Below, one piece after another: positions 1 through 6,247 of a DNA stretch of 10,235 nucleotides (positions are counted from its first letter, which is position 1; each line of letters opens with the position of its first letter). The stretch lies in NCBI GenBank assembly GCA_003484865.1, contig DMZT01000164.1, positions 1 to 10,235 of the forward strand, read 5' to 3'. The stretch is from Stenotrophomonas sp. Its GTDB lineage: Bacteria; Pseudomonadota; Gammaproteobacteria; Xanthomonadales; Xanthomonadaceae. The notes below the pieces were generated by a model. It ran no database searches and had not been told where the DNA came from. It saw only the letters and a program-made list of their open reading frames with translations. The position numbers and the translations under genes were made by a program.

Positions 1-274
1 CGTACAGATCTTCCAGGTAGATCCCGTTGCGGCCCAGCCAGGTGGAGTAGTTGTAGAAATACACGGCGTAGCCGATGGCCGCGCCGTCGGCTTCGTAGAT
101 CAGCGCGTGCGCCTTCGCCGCCGGTCCGAACAGGCTCGCCCGGATGCCCGCTTCGTCGGTCTGCACCGACGACTCGGCCTTCTCGTAGATCGCCAACTCG
201 CGGATGAAACGCAGGATCAGCGCCGCATCCTCGGCGGTGGCCACGCGGATGGTCACGGCAGCCACCGGTTCCAT
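1..274 (-). CDS. GNAT-family N-acetyltransferase, SSAT-like (partial, 3' end outside window)
   Basis: Ninety-one N-terminal codons are visible, starting at the ATG read from 274 and running off the left edge. The protein opens with a beta strand (TIRVATAEDAALILRF) and continues with IRELAIYEKAE, LFGP, then YFYNYSTWLGRNGIYLEDLY. This layout, especially the F-x-N-Y-S-T-W-x-G-R-x-G-I-Y-L-E-D-L run, is typical of GNAT enzymes close to spermidine/spermine N1-acetyltransferase, which move an acetyl group from acetyl-CoA to a small amine. The acetyl-CoA pyrophosphate-binding loop normally lies just after this run and is outside the window, so activity cannot be judged. Family members are usually about 155-170 residues, so a little over half is present. 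The start lies only 3 nt after the rpe stop, which points to cotranscription and translational coupling. The substrate is unknown; diamine or polyamine acetylation is only an analogy. Confidence 0.85.
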   Translation of the reverse strand, partial: MEPVAAVTIRVATAEDAALILRFIRELAIYEKAESSVQTDEAGIRASLFGPAAKAHALIYEADGAAIGYAVYFYNYSTWLGRNGIYLEDLY

Positions 275-277
275 GGC

Positions 278-955
278 TCAGCCCCGCGCCGCGGCGACGT
301 TGCCGCGCATCTGCGCGATGATGTCCTGGTAGCTGGTCTTCGCATTGAAGATCGCCGAGCCGGCCACGAAGGCATCGGCACCGGCGGCGGCGATCGCCCC
401 GATGTTGTCGGCCTTCACCCCACCGTCGATCTCCAGGCGGATGTCCTTGCCACTGGCATCGATCTTCTTGCGGATCGCGCGCACCTTGTCCAGCGCCGAC
501 GGAATGAACGCCTGGCCGCCGAAACCCGGATTGACCGACATCACCAGCACCAGGTCCAGGTCATCGAGCACCCAGTCCAGGATGTCCACCGGCGTGGCCG
601 GATTGAGCACCACGCCCGGCTTGCAGCCCAGCGAACGGATCAGCTGGATCGTGCGGTGCACGTGGCGGCTCGCCTCCGGATGGAAGCTGATGTAGGTCGC
701 GCCGGCCTCGGCGAAATCCGGAATGATCCGGTCCACCGGCTCCACCATCAGATGCACGTCGATCGGCGCGGTCACACCGTGCTTGCGCAGCGCCTGGCAG
801 ACCAGCGGGCCGATGGTCAGATTCGGCACGTAATGGTTGTCCATCACATCGAAATGCACCCAGTCGGCGCCGGCCGCGAGCACGTTGTCCACTTCCTCAC
901 CCAGGCGGGCGAAATCGGCGGACAGGATGGAGGGGGCAATGATGCAGTTGGACAT
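278..955 (-). CDS. rpe: ribulose-phosphate 3-epimerase
   Basis: This 225-residue cytoplasmic enzyme interconverts D-ribulose 5-phosphate and D-xylulose 5-phosphate in the pentose phosphate pathway. It is full length for the family and forms a TIM barrel. The expected motifs are in order: APSILSADF near the N terminus (S9), [12 protein letters not shown] with H34 and D36, DVHLMVEP with H68, [11 protein letters not shown] at about 138-148 forming the phosphate loop, and LEIDGGV with D177. H34, D36, H68 and D177 match the metal ligands, and D36 and D177 the acid/base pair, of known epimerases. The start at 955 has a GAAGG Shine-Dalgarno-like stretch about 8 nt upstream. The gene lies 42 nt downstream of the J-domain gene and 3 nt upstream of the GNAT gene on the same strand. 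In relatives rpe often lies upstream of trp genes; that region is not in the window. Confidence 0.97.
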   Translation of the reverse strand: MSNCIIAPSILSADFARLGEEVDNVLAAGADWVHFDVMDNHYVPNLTIGPLVCQALRKHGVTAPIDVHLMVEPVDRIIPDFAEAGATYISFHPEASRHVHRTIQLIRSLGCKPGVVLNPATPVDILDWVLDDLDLVLVMSVNPGFGGQAFIPSALDKVRAIRKKIDASGKDIRLEIDGGVKADNIGAIAAAGADAFVAGSAIFNAKTSYQDIIAQMRGNVAAARG

Positions 956-997
956 GGCCGGGGCCTTCGGGAGGTGGAAAGGGGGCGCCGCGCGGAC

Positions 998-1327
998 TCA
1001 GCGCTTGCGCAGGGTCTTGATGCGGTCGTAGGCGGCATTGAGCTGGCGCGACTTGCGCTCGGCCTGCTGGCGCAGCTCCGGCGCCGCGCCGACCACCTTG
1101 TCCGGGTGGTACTGGGACATCAGCCGGCGGTAGGCCAGGTCGATCTCGGCATCGGTCGCCTCGGAGGTCAGCCCCAGCTCGCGGTAGGGGTTTTCCCTGT
1201 TCAGCCGGAACCAGTCGGCATCGAAGGCATGCCCCAGCAATAGCCCGACCACGGCACCGAACAGCGGATTGGGCCTGAACAACAAGGCGCCGGCGATGAA
1301 TCCGAGCAGTTTTCCGTACCAGCGCAT
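998..1327 (-). CDS. short membrane-anchored J-domain protein, DjlA-like but lacking the central TerB-type domain
   Basis: From the ATG at 1327 this is 109 residues. The N terminus ([10 protein letters not shown], then a glycine-rich hydrophobic stretch to about residue 33 ending LGHAFD) looks like the membrane anchor of DjlA, whose start also reads as a short WGK-type segment followed by a G-rich helix and GHxFD. A J domain follows at about residues 46-105: NPYRELGL, then HPDK at 74-77, the motif that stimulates DnaK ATPase, then a helix ending [13 protein letters not shown]. DjlA proteins are usually about 250-270 residues with a TerB-like domain between anchor and J domain; here the anchor joins the J domain almost directly. 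The expected role is local recruitment of DnaK at the inner membrane. An in-frame TTG at 1345 would add six residues and has AGGA about 11 nt upstream. I prefer ATG 1327 because homology to the DjlA anchor begins there. The gene probably begins the rpe transcript. Confidence 0.85.
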   Translation of the reverse strand: MRWYGKLLGFIAGALLFRPNPLFGAVVGLLLGHAFDADWFRLNRENPYRELGLTSEATDAEIDLAYRRLMSQYHPDKVVGAAPELRQQAERKSRQLNAAYDRIKTLRKR

Positions 1328-1362
1328 GGTGGTCTGGGCAGCCAAGGCGACAAAGGATCCTC

Positions 1363-1368
1363 ATTTTA
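1363..1368 (-). promoter_or_regulatory. candidate -10 element for the J-domain/rpe/GNAT transcript
   Basis: Read on the minus strand this is TAAAAT, a 5 of 6 match to TATAAT, about 35 nt before the ATG at 1327. No convincing -35 sequence lies 16-18 nt upstream. A start of transcription about 7 nt downstream would leave a leader of roughly 30 nt and would remove the Shine-Dalgarno of the alternative TTG start. The call rests on motif match only. Confidence 0.35.
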
Positions 1369-1369
1369 C

Positions 1370-1398
1370 GTCACAGCGGGCCCAACCCGCTTTACACT
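1370..1398 (+). promoter_or_regulatory. candidate purC promoter with an inverted repeat in its spacer
   Basis: GTCACA (1370-1375) and TACACT (1393-1398) are each 4 of 6 matches to the sigma-70 -35 and -10 hexamers, and they stand exactly 17 nt apart. The spacer holds GCGGG-CCCAA-CCCGC (1376-1390), a perfect 5-bp inverted repeat, the kind of place where a repressor could bind. The predicted start, near 1405, falls at a second hairpin, GCCCGC-TGTCTGT-GCGGGC (1404-1422). The hexamer matches are modest, so this is tentative. Confidence 0.35.
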
Positions 1399-1403
1399 AG
1401 GCC

Positions 1404-1422
1404 GCCCGCTGTCTGTGCGGGC
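1404..1422 (+). promoter_or_regulatory. hairpin in the purC 5' leader
   Basis: GCCCGC (1404-1409) and GCGGGC (1417-1422) form a perfect 6-bp GC stem around the 7-nt loop TGTCTGT. It lies at or next to the predicted transcription start of purC, about 50 nt before the start codon. No T-run follows, so it is not an obvious terminator. A 10-bp perfect palindrome, GACAGCTGTC, follows at 1438-1447. Neither resembles the PurR box of enteric bacteria. Confidence 0.4.
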
Positions 1423-1460
1423 CCTCCGGGTCCCCTGGACAGCTGTCATGACGAAGCCTC

Positions 1461-1465
1461 AGGAG
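1461..1465 (+). promoter_or_regulatory. Shine-Dalgarno sequence that decides the purC start
   Basis: AGGAG lies 5 nt before the GTG at 1471. Because its last base is the first base of the alternative GTG at 1465, ribosomes guided by it would initiate at 1471, giving a protein beginning [10 protein letters not shown]. Confidence 0.75.
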
Positions 1466-1470
1466 TGCCC

Positions 1471-2397
1471 GTGCCGACCACGTTGTTGCAATCCGATCTC
1501 CCCGGCCTGCCCTTGCGCCATCGCGGCAAGGTGCGTGATGTTTTCGACATTCCGCGCGACCGGCTCCCCGCCGGCACTCCGCCGGGGGACTACCTGCTGA
1601 TGGTCGCAACCGACCGTCTGTCAGCCTTCGACGTGGTGCTCCCCGATCCGATCCCCGGCAAGGGCGAGATGCTCTGCCAGGTCTCCAACTTCTGGTTCGC
1701 CAAGACCGCGCACCTGATGCCCAACCACCTGACCGGCATCGATGTCGCCAGTGTGCTGCCCGAGGGTGTCGATCCGGCCCTGTACGCCAAGCGCGCCGTG
1801 GTCACCCGCAAGCTCAAGCCGGTTCCGGTCGAGGCGATCGCCCGCGGCTACCTGATCGGCAGCGGCTGGAAGGACTACCAGCGCACCGGCAAGATCAGCG
1901 GCATCGAGCTGCCCGACGGCCTGCGCCAGGCCGAACAGCTGCCCGAACCGATCTTCACCCCCTCGACCAAGGCCGCCGTCGGCGACCATGACGAGAACAT
2001 CGATTTCGATGCGATGGTGAAGGCGGTCGGTGCGGACCTGGCCGAGCGCGTGCGCGACGCCACCCTGCGCATCTATGCCTTCGCCGCCGATTACGCCCGC
2101 GAGCGCGGCATCATTCTGGCCGACACCAAGTTCGAGTTCGGTACCGATGCCGACGGCCGTCTGTACATCATGGACGAGATGCTGACCCCGGATTCCTCGC
2201 GCTACTGGCCGGCTGACGAGTACGAGGTGGGCACCAGCCCGCCGAGCTACGACAAGCAGTTCGTCCGCGATTACCTGGAAACGCTGGACTGGGGCAAGAC
2301 CGCCCCGGGCCCGAGCATCCCGGCCGAGATCATCGAGCGCACCCGGGCCAAGTACGCCGAGGCGCTGCAGCGCCTGGCCGGTATCTCGGTCGACTGA
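1471..2397 (+). CDS. purC: phosphoribosylaminoimidazole-succinocarboxamide synthase (SAICAR synthetase)
   Basis: The product joins CAIR and aspartate, with ATP hydrolysis, to give SAICAR in de novo purine synthesis; it acts in the cytoplasm. From the GTG at 1471 it is 308 residues. This is the longer form, similar in size to yeast Ade1, not the roughly 240-residue form of E. coli. Visible motifs are RGKVRDVF (18-25, glycine-rich nucleotide-binding strand), [12 protein letters not shown] (46-57), the first family signature [13 protein letters not shown] (128-140), FTPSTKA (162-168), GDHDENI (171-177), the second signature LADTKFEFG (216-224) and [13 protein letters not shown] (235-247). I chose GTG 1471 because AGGAG at 1461-1465 lies 5 nt upstream; a GTG at 1465 is in frame but falls on that Shine-Dalgarno. 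Transcription diverges from the J-domain gene, and a strong hairpin follows the stop. Confidence 0.96.
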   Translation: MPTTLLQSDLPGLPLRHRGKVRDVFDIPRDRLPAGTPPGDYLLMVATDRLSAFDVVLPDPIPGKGEMLCQVSNFWFAKTAHLMPNHLTGIDVASVLPEGVDPALYAKRAVVTRKLKPVPVEAIARGYLIGSGWKDYQRTGKISGIELPDGLRQAEQLPEPIFTPSTKAAVGDHDENIDFDAMVKAVGADLAERVRDATLRIYAFAADYARERGIILADTKFEFGTDADGRLYIMDEMLTPDSSRYWPADEYEVGTSPPSYDKQFVRDYLETLDWGKTAPGPSIPAEIIERTRAKYAEALQRLAGISVD

Positions 2398-2407
2398 TTC
2401 GCCTGCG

Positions 2408-2430
2408 CCCCCGGCCGTGATGGCCGGGGG
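2408..2430 (+). terminator. GC-rich hairpin downstream of purC
   Basis: CCCCCGGCC (2408-2416) and GGCCGGGGG (2422-2430) make a perfect 9-bp stem with loop GTGAT, beginning 10 nt after the purC stop. It is followed by TCCCGG and not by a T-run, so it is a hairpin-only terminator candidate or a 3'-end-protecting structure. The SMAG element 9 nt further may add to this. Confidence 0.65.
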
Positions 2431-2438
2431 TCCCGGCC

Positions 2439-2463
2439 GTAGAGTCGACCGCTGGTCGACTGC
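2439..2463 (+). repeat. SMAG-type palindromic repeat (GTAG repeat), copy 1
   Basis: The element starts GTAG and folds as AGTCGACC-GCT-GGTCGACT (2443-2461). It lies between purC and the Mpo1-like gene and faces copy 2 at 2518-2543. It belongs to the S. maltophilia GTAG class of intergenic hairpins, a REP-like family thought to be spread by RAYT transposases. Compared with the other copies it has T-A instead of C-G at one stem position, changed on both arms. Confidence 0.85.
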
Positions 2464-2517
2464 CGCGGACGTTGGTGGCCTATCGCGTGCAGCACGAGGG
2501 GTATCGTCTGGGTGAGA

Positions 2518-2543
2518 GCAAGCCGACCAACGGTCGGCTCTAC
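2518..2543 (-). repeat. SMAG-type palindromic repeat, copy 2 (inverted relative to copy 1)
   Basis: On the plus strand it reads AGCCGACC-AAC-GGTCGGCT (2521-2539) followed by CTAC, so its GTAG end lies at 2543 and points away from copy 1. The two copies are 54 nt apart and form an outward-facing pair. This copy falls about 30 nt before the start codon of the Mpo1-like gene and is probably in its 5' untranslated region. Confidence 0.88.
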
Positions 2544-2576
2544 GGGCGGTATGCTCTGCAGATCCTGGGAGGGAAC

Positions 2577-3059
2577 ATGGCCACCACCACCGTCGCACGC
2601 CCGATCGACCGCTATTTCGCCAGTTATTCCGACGATCACCGCAATGCGCTGAACCAGCGCATCCACGTCGTGGCCGTCCCGGCGATCGCGTGGTCGGTGA
2701 TTGCCCTGCTGTGGTGCCTGCCGCCGCTGATCACCTGGTTCCAGAACGGGATCTGGGCCGGCCTGGCGATGTTCGCCGCCTGGTGCTTCTATAACCGCCT
2801 TTCGCGCACGCTGGGCTACGGCATGCTGGCGTTCTTCTTCGTCAGCGGCTGCGTCTGCCGGCTGCTGGAAGCCGAGATCGGCCTGGTCAACCTGTTCTGG
2901 CTGGCCCTGGGGGTCTTCGCCGTGGCCTGGGTCGCGCAGTTCATCGGCCACAAGCATGAAGGCCGCAAGCCGAGTTTCCTGACCGATCTGGTCTACCTGC
3001 TGATCGGCCCGCTATGGGTCCTGGCCAAGCTCTACCGCCGGATGGACTGGCGCTACTGA
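2577..3059 (+). CDS. Mpo1-like (DUF962/YGL010w) membrane protein, putative 2-hydroxy fatty acid dioxygenase
   Basis: This is a 160-residue protein with about four hydrophobic segments, expected in the inner membrane. It has the family marks: RYFASYSDDHRNALNQRIH near the N terminus (H21, N26, H30) and GHKHEGRKPSF (H125, H127) before the last hydrophobic segment. Yeast Mpo1 is an iron-dependent dioxygenase that takes one carbon off 2-hydroxy fatty acids during phytosphingosine breakdown, and conserved histidines are thought to hold the iron. The bacterial substrate is not established; 2-hydroxy fatty acids or acyl-CoAs are a guess. The start at 2577 follows GGGAGGGA (2567-2574). A longer reading from a GTG at 2472 is rejected because it would translate through a SMAG repeat. 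The gene stands alone between a terminator-like hairpin and a 360-bp gap; no clear promoter was seen. Confidence 0.85.
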   Translation: MATTTVARPIDRYFASYSDDHRNALNQRIHVVAVPAIAWSVIALLWCLPPLITWFQNGIWAGLAMFAAWCFYNRLSRTLGYGMLAFFFVSGCVCRLLEAEIGLVNLFWLALGVFAVAWVAQFIGHKHEGRKPSFLTDLVYLLIGPLWVLAKLYRRMDWRY

Positions 3060-3202
3060 CCGGTTTTTCCTGAACGAGCGAGGACGCTCACCGGCACTCC
3101 ACGCCGGACCGTCCAGCATCGTCCGCAGTGGCCTTTCGAGCGACGGTCACCGTTCATCTTCGTGCACGCCCACGCGGTCCCGCAGCCCCTGTGACGACTG
3201 GT

Positions 3203-3230
3203 TCCCGACCCGATTCGACGGGCGCCGGGA
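3203..3230 (+). promoter_or_regulatory. bulged hairpin in the region upstream of mrpA
   Basis: TCCCG (3203-3207) pairs with CGGGA (3226-3230), and inside it CCCG (3209-3212) pairs with CGGG (3219-3222) around loop ATTCGA. The asymmetric inner loop is A on one side and CGC on the other. It could form in DNA-encoded RNA of either strand; whether it is transcribed is unknown. Confidence 0.35.
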
Positions 3231-3376
3231 GGCCACACTCGGCAAAGTCGCCAGCGGGTCTCCATACGGCGGCCGACGCGCCCGAATGGGGCCACGCGCC
3301 GCCCTGAAAAAATGAATCAGCGCACGTTACATGCAATTGAGGGCGTATTCGGGTGTATCGGCAGCAATTGCCTGCC

Positions 3377-3385
3377 TGTTAGACT
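3377..3385 (+). promoter_or_regulatory. candidate extended -10 promoter for the Mrp operon
   Basis: TG-T-TAGACT fits the extended -10 pattern TGnTATAAT, with 4 of 6 in the hexamer. No good -35 is found 16-18 nt upstream, as is allowed for extended -10 promoters. Transcription would begin near 3392 and give a leader of about 27 nt before mrpA. If this is the main promoter, the hairpins upstream would not be in the mRNA. Confidence 0.35.
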
Positions 3386-3418
3386 GAACGACCTGCTCGT
3401 GAATCCCGCATTCCCTGC

Positions 3419-6247
3419 ATGAATCCTAGTCTGCTCCTGCTGCTCGCCCTGCCCTTCCTGATGGCAGTGGCCGTCGCTTCATTCCGCCGCACCTCCCGCT
3501 CCACGGCCGCCTGGGTAGCCGCGGCCGCTCCGCTGGGAGGACTGGCGCTGTTGGCGACGATGACCCCGGCGATCATGGACGGCGGGATCGTCCGCAGTTA
3601 TGGGGAGTGGATACCGCAGATCGGCCTGGCCTTCTCACTGCGCCTGGATGGCCTGGCCTGGATGTTCGCCGGCATGGTGCTGGCGATCGGTGCACTGGTG
3701 GTGATGTACGCCCACTACTACCTCAGTGCCCGCGACAGCGCCCACCGCTTCTACTGCTACCTGCTGCTGTTCATGGGCGCCATGCTGGGCATGGTGCTCT
3801 CGGGCAACCTGTTGCTGCTGATGGTGTTCTGGGAAATGACCAGCATCAGCTCGTTCCTGCTGATCGGCTTCTGGTCGCATCGCCAGGATGCCCGCGAGGG
3901 GGCCCGGATGGCCCTGGTGGTCACCGGCGGCGGCGGCCTGGCCCTGCTCGGCGGCGTGCTGCTGATCGGTCGCATCGTGGGCAGCTTCGAACTGGATGCC
4001 GTACTCGCCGCGGGCGATCTGATCCGCGCCAGTTCGCTGTACCCGTATGCCCTGTTCCTGGTCCTGGCCGGCATCTTCACCAAGAGCGCCCAGTTCCCGT
4101 TCCACTTCTGGCTGCCGCACGCGATGGCCGCGCCGACCCCGGTCTCGGCCTACCTGCATTCGGCGACGATGGTCAAAGCCGGCGTGTTCCTGCTGGCCCG
4201 GTTGCACCCGGCGCTGGCCGGCACCGATCTGTTCTTCTATACGGTCAGCGGCATCGGGGCGATCACGCTGCTGATCGGCGCCTGGAACGCGATCTTCCAG
4301 CATGACCTCAAAGGCCTGCTGGCCTATTCGACGATCTCCCATCTGGGCCTGATCACCATGCTGTTCGGCCTGTCCACACCGATGGCGGTGGTGGCCGGCG
4401 TGTTCCACATCCTCAACCACGCCACCTTCAAGGCGTCGCTGTTCATGGCTGCGGGCATCATCGACCACGAGACCGGCACCCGTGACATGCGCAAGCTGGG
4501 CGGCCTGCGGCGGTTGATGCCGATCACCAGCGCGCTGGCGATCATCGCCTCGCTGGCGATGGCCGGTATTCCGCTGCTCAACGGCTTCCTGTCCAAGGAA
4601 ATGCTGTTCGCCGAAGCGCTGACCGCGGGCGGTCCGGAAACCATGCGCGTGGTGATGTCGATCGCCGCACTGCTGGCCGGCGTGTTCGGCGTGGCCTACA
4701 GCCTGCGCTTCGTGCACGACACCTTCTTCGGCAAAGGCCCGCATGATCTGGACCGCGTCCCGCATGAGCCGCCGCGCTTCATGAAGGTGCCCGTCGAGAT
4801 CCTGGTCGTGGTCTGCGTGGCCGTCGGCGTCGCCCCGGCGATCACCATCGCCCCGGTGCTGCACGCGGCCGCCTCCTCGATCCTCGGCGCGGCGATGCCG
4901 GCCTACAGCCTCTCGGTCTGGCACGGCTTCAACACCCCGTTGATGATGAGCATCGCCGGCGTCATTGGCGGTATCGCGCTGTACTTCGGGCTGCGCCGCC
5001 TGATCAACCTGCATGCGGTGGTTAGCCGCAGCATCGGCCGCAACCTGTTCCACAAGCAGCTGGACCTGGTGTTCGGCTTCGCCCACCGGCTCACCCAGGG
5101 CCTGGCCAACGGCAGCCTGCAGCGCATGCTGATGGCGCTGGTGGTGGTGGCGATCATCGTCGCCGCCGCACCGTTCGTGGCCAATCCGGCGTCGCCCAAC
5201 TGGCCCTCGCCACAGCCGATCCCACTGCTGGGCTGGGCGCTGTGGCTGGTGATGATGGCCTGCGCGCTGGGCGCACTGTTCGTCTACCGGCAGCGCCTGC
5301 TGGCGGTGCTGGTGGTCGGCGGTGTCGGCCTGATGGTCTCGCTGACCTTCGTGTTCCTCTCCGCGCCCGATCTGGCCCTGACCCAGCTGCTGGTGGAGAT
5401 GGTCACCCTGGTGCTGATGCTGCTGGGCATGAACTACCTGCCGATCCAGTCGCCCCCGGAGAAGTCGGTCTGGCGCAAGCGGCGCGATGCGGTGATCGCG
5501 ATCGTCGCCGGCGGCGGCCTGGCCGCGATGGCCTACACCGCCATGACGTTGCCGCCGAACACCATGGCCGGCGAGCTGCTGGCGCGTGCGCTGCCGGAGG
5601 CGTATGGGCAGAACGTGGTCAACGTGATCCTGGTCGACTTCCGTGGCTTTGATACCTTCGGTGAGATCACCGTGTTCGGCATCGCCGCGCTGGTGGTGCA
5701 CGCCATGCTGCGCCGCTCGCGGATGGCGCCGGAACAGATCATGCCCGGCCCGCCGATCAAGCTGCCGGTGCCGGCCGATCTGGCCCAGATCATGTTCCCG
5801 CTCACCCTGACCGTCTCGATCTTCCTGTTCCTGCGCGGCCACAACGCGCCCGGCGGCGGCTTCATCGCCGGCCTGGTGCTGGCCGTGCCGCTGCTGATCC
5901 AGTACGTCATCCAGGGCACCACCTCGGTGGAATCGCGCTTCGGCTTCGATTACATCCGCTGCATCGGTGCCGGTCTGCTGATCGCCATCCTCAGTGGCTG
6001 CGCGTCGATGCTGTTCGGCGTGCCGTTCCTGACCAGCGGCCATCTGGACCTGCACATTCCGCTGATCGGCGAGGTACCGCTGGCCAGTGCGATCGGCTTC
6101 GATACCGGCGTGTACCTGGTGGTGTTCGGCGGCGTGATGCTGATGCTCTCGATGATGGGCACGATCAAGCCCTCGCGCACCCGCAATGCCCGCAAAGGCG
6201 AAATCGATCCCAACCGCCGTTCGGCAAAAACCGGGGAGATGCACTGA
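3419..6247 (+). CDS. mrpA: Mrp/Pha-type cation:proton antiporter, fused subunits A and B
   Basis: This 942-residue inner-membrane protein is the largest subunit of the Mrp complex, which exports Na+ or similar cations in exchange for H+. Residues 1 to about 500 form a NuoL-like antiporter module. It keeps the charged residues of the proton path: E139 in VFWEMTSISSFLLIGFW, K222 and H229 in FTKSAQFPFHFWLP, K298 in HDLKGLLAYSTISH, K338 in NHATFKASLF, and K393 in LNGFLSKEML. A NuoJ/MbhD-like part follows at about 605-675 (FLSAPDLALTQLLVEMVT, E660), then an MbhE-like part at about 685-770 (FRGFDTFGEITVFG, E749). From about 785 to 915 it continues as MrpB (PADLAQIMFPLTLTVSIFLFLRGHNAPGGGF). A separate mrpB is absent, so this is the six-gene, group 2 arrangement. 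No clear Shine-Dalgarno precedes the ATG. The TGA overlaps the mrpC start as TGATG. Confidence 0.96.
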   Translation: MNPSLLLLLALPFLMAVAVASFRRTSRSTAAWVAAAAPLGGLALLATMTPAIMDGGIVRSYGEWIPQIGLAFSLRLDGLAWMFAGMVLAIGALVVMYAHYYLSARDSAHRFYCYLLLFMGAMLGMVLSGNLLLLMVFWEMTSISSFLLIGFWSHRQDAREGARMALVVTGGGGLALLGGVLLIGRIVGSFELDAVLAAGDLIRASSLYPYALFLVLAGIFTKSAQFPFHFWLPHAMAAPTPVSAYLHSATMVKAGVFLLARLHPALAGTDLFFYTVSGIGAITLLIGAWNAIFQHDLKGLLAYSTISHLGLITMLFGLSTPMAVVAGVFHILNHATFKASLFMAAGIIDHETGTRDMRKLGGLRRLMPITSALAIIASLAMAGIPLLNGFLSKEMLFAEALTAGGPETMRVVMSIAALLAGVFGVAYSLRFVHDTFFGKGPHDLDRVPHEPPRFMKVPVEILVVVCVAVGVAPAITIAPVLHAAASSILGAAMPAYSLSVWHGFNTPLMMSIAGVIGGIALYFGLRRLINLHAVVSRSIGRNLFHKQLDLVFGFAHRLTQGLANGSLQRMLMALVVVAIIVAAAPFVANPASPNWPSPQPIPLLGWALWLVMMACALGALFVYRQRLLAVLVVGGVGLMVSLTFVFLSAPDLALTQLLVEMVTLVLMLLGMNYLPIQSPPEKSVWRKRRDAVIAIVAGGGLAAMAYTAMTLPPNTMAGELLARALPEAYGQNVVNVILVDFRGFDTFGEITVFGIAALVVHAMLRRSRMAPEQIMPGPPIKLPVPADLAQIMFPLTLTVSIFLFLRGHNAPGGGFIAGLVLAVPLLIQYVIQGTTSVESRFGFDYIRCIGAGLLIAILSGCASMLFGVPFLTSGHLDLHIPLIGEVPLASAIGFDTGVYLVVFGGVMLMLSMMGTIKPSRTRNARKGEIDPNRRSAKTGEMH

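Larger units (their letters stand above)
3060..3418 (+). other. non-coding stretch upstream of the Mrp operon, with several hairpins
   Basis: No reading frame here has the third-position G/C bias of the neighbouring genes; the longest minus-strand frame (3053-3295) gives an Arg/Gly/Trp/Cys-rich peptide with no recognisable domain. What can be seen: two back-to-back hairpins, GAGCG-AGGA-CGCTC (3076-3089) and CCGGC-ACTCCAC-GCCGG (3091-3107); a two-part stem TCCCG/CGGGA enclosing CCCG/CGGG with loop ATTCGA (3203-3230); and a GGCGGC/GCCGCC stem with inner pairing (3268-3303) followed by an A-rich run. The last 100 nt hold the likely promoter of the operon and a possible 36-codon ORF. No tRNA or known riboswitch was recognised. 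Confidence 0.6.

Noticed and set aside
107..1243. A 378-codon open frame on the plus strand
   Set aside because: It is opposite rpe, the GNAT gene and the J-domain gene, all three of which have clear homology; the peptide is Arg/His/Asp-rich with no domain.
2472..2576. Longer N terminus for the Mpo1-like protein from GTG 2472
   Set aside because: The added 35 residues translate a SMAG repeat (giving PTNGRLY), and a strong Shine-Dalgarno sits directly before ATG 2577.
1621..2598. A 325-codon open frame on the minus strand
   Set aside because: It is opposite purC and runs through SMAG repeats; no recognisable domain.
3209..3222. CCCG-ATTCGA-CGGG considered as a tRNA T-arm
   Set aside because: The loop does not fit the TTCRANY pattern on either strand and no acceptor, D or anticodon arms surround it.
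3053..3295. An 80-codon minus-strand ORF in the gap before mrpA
   Set aside because: Codon bias is unlike neighbours and the peptide is rich in Arg, Gly, Trp and Cys with no known fold; it probably reflects chance in GC-rich DNA.
3268..3313. GGCGGC/GCCGCC hairpin next to an A-run considered as a terminator
   Set aside because: On the plus strand the hairpin is followed by A residues, not T; on the minus strand the T-run comes before the stem. Neither direction fits an intrinsic terminator.
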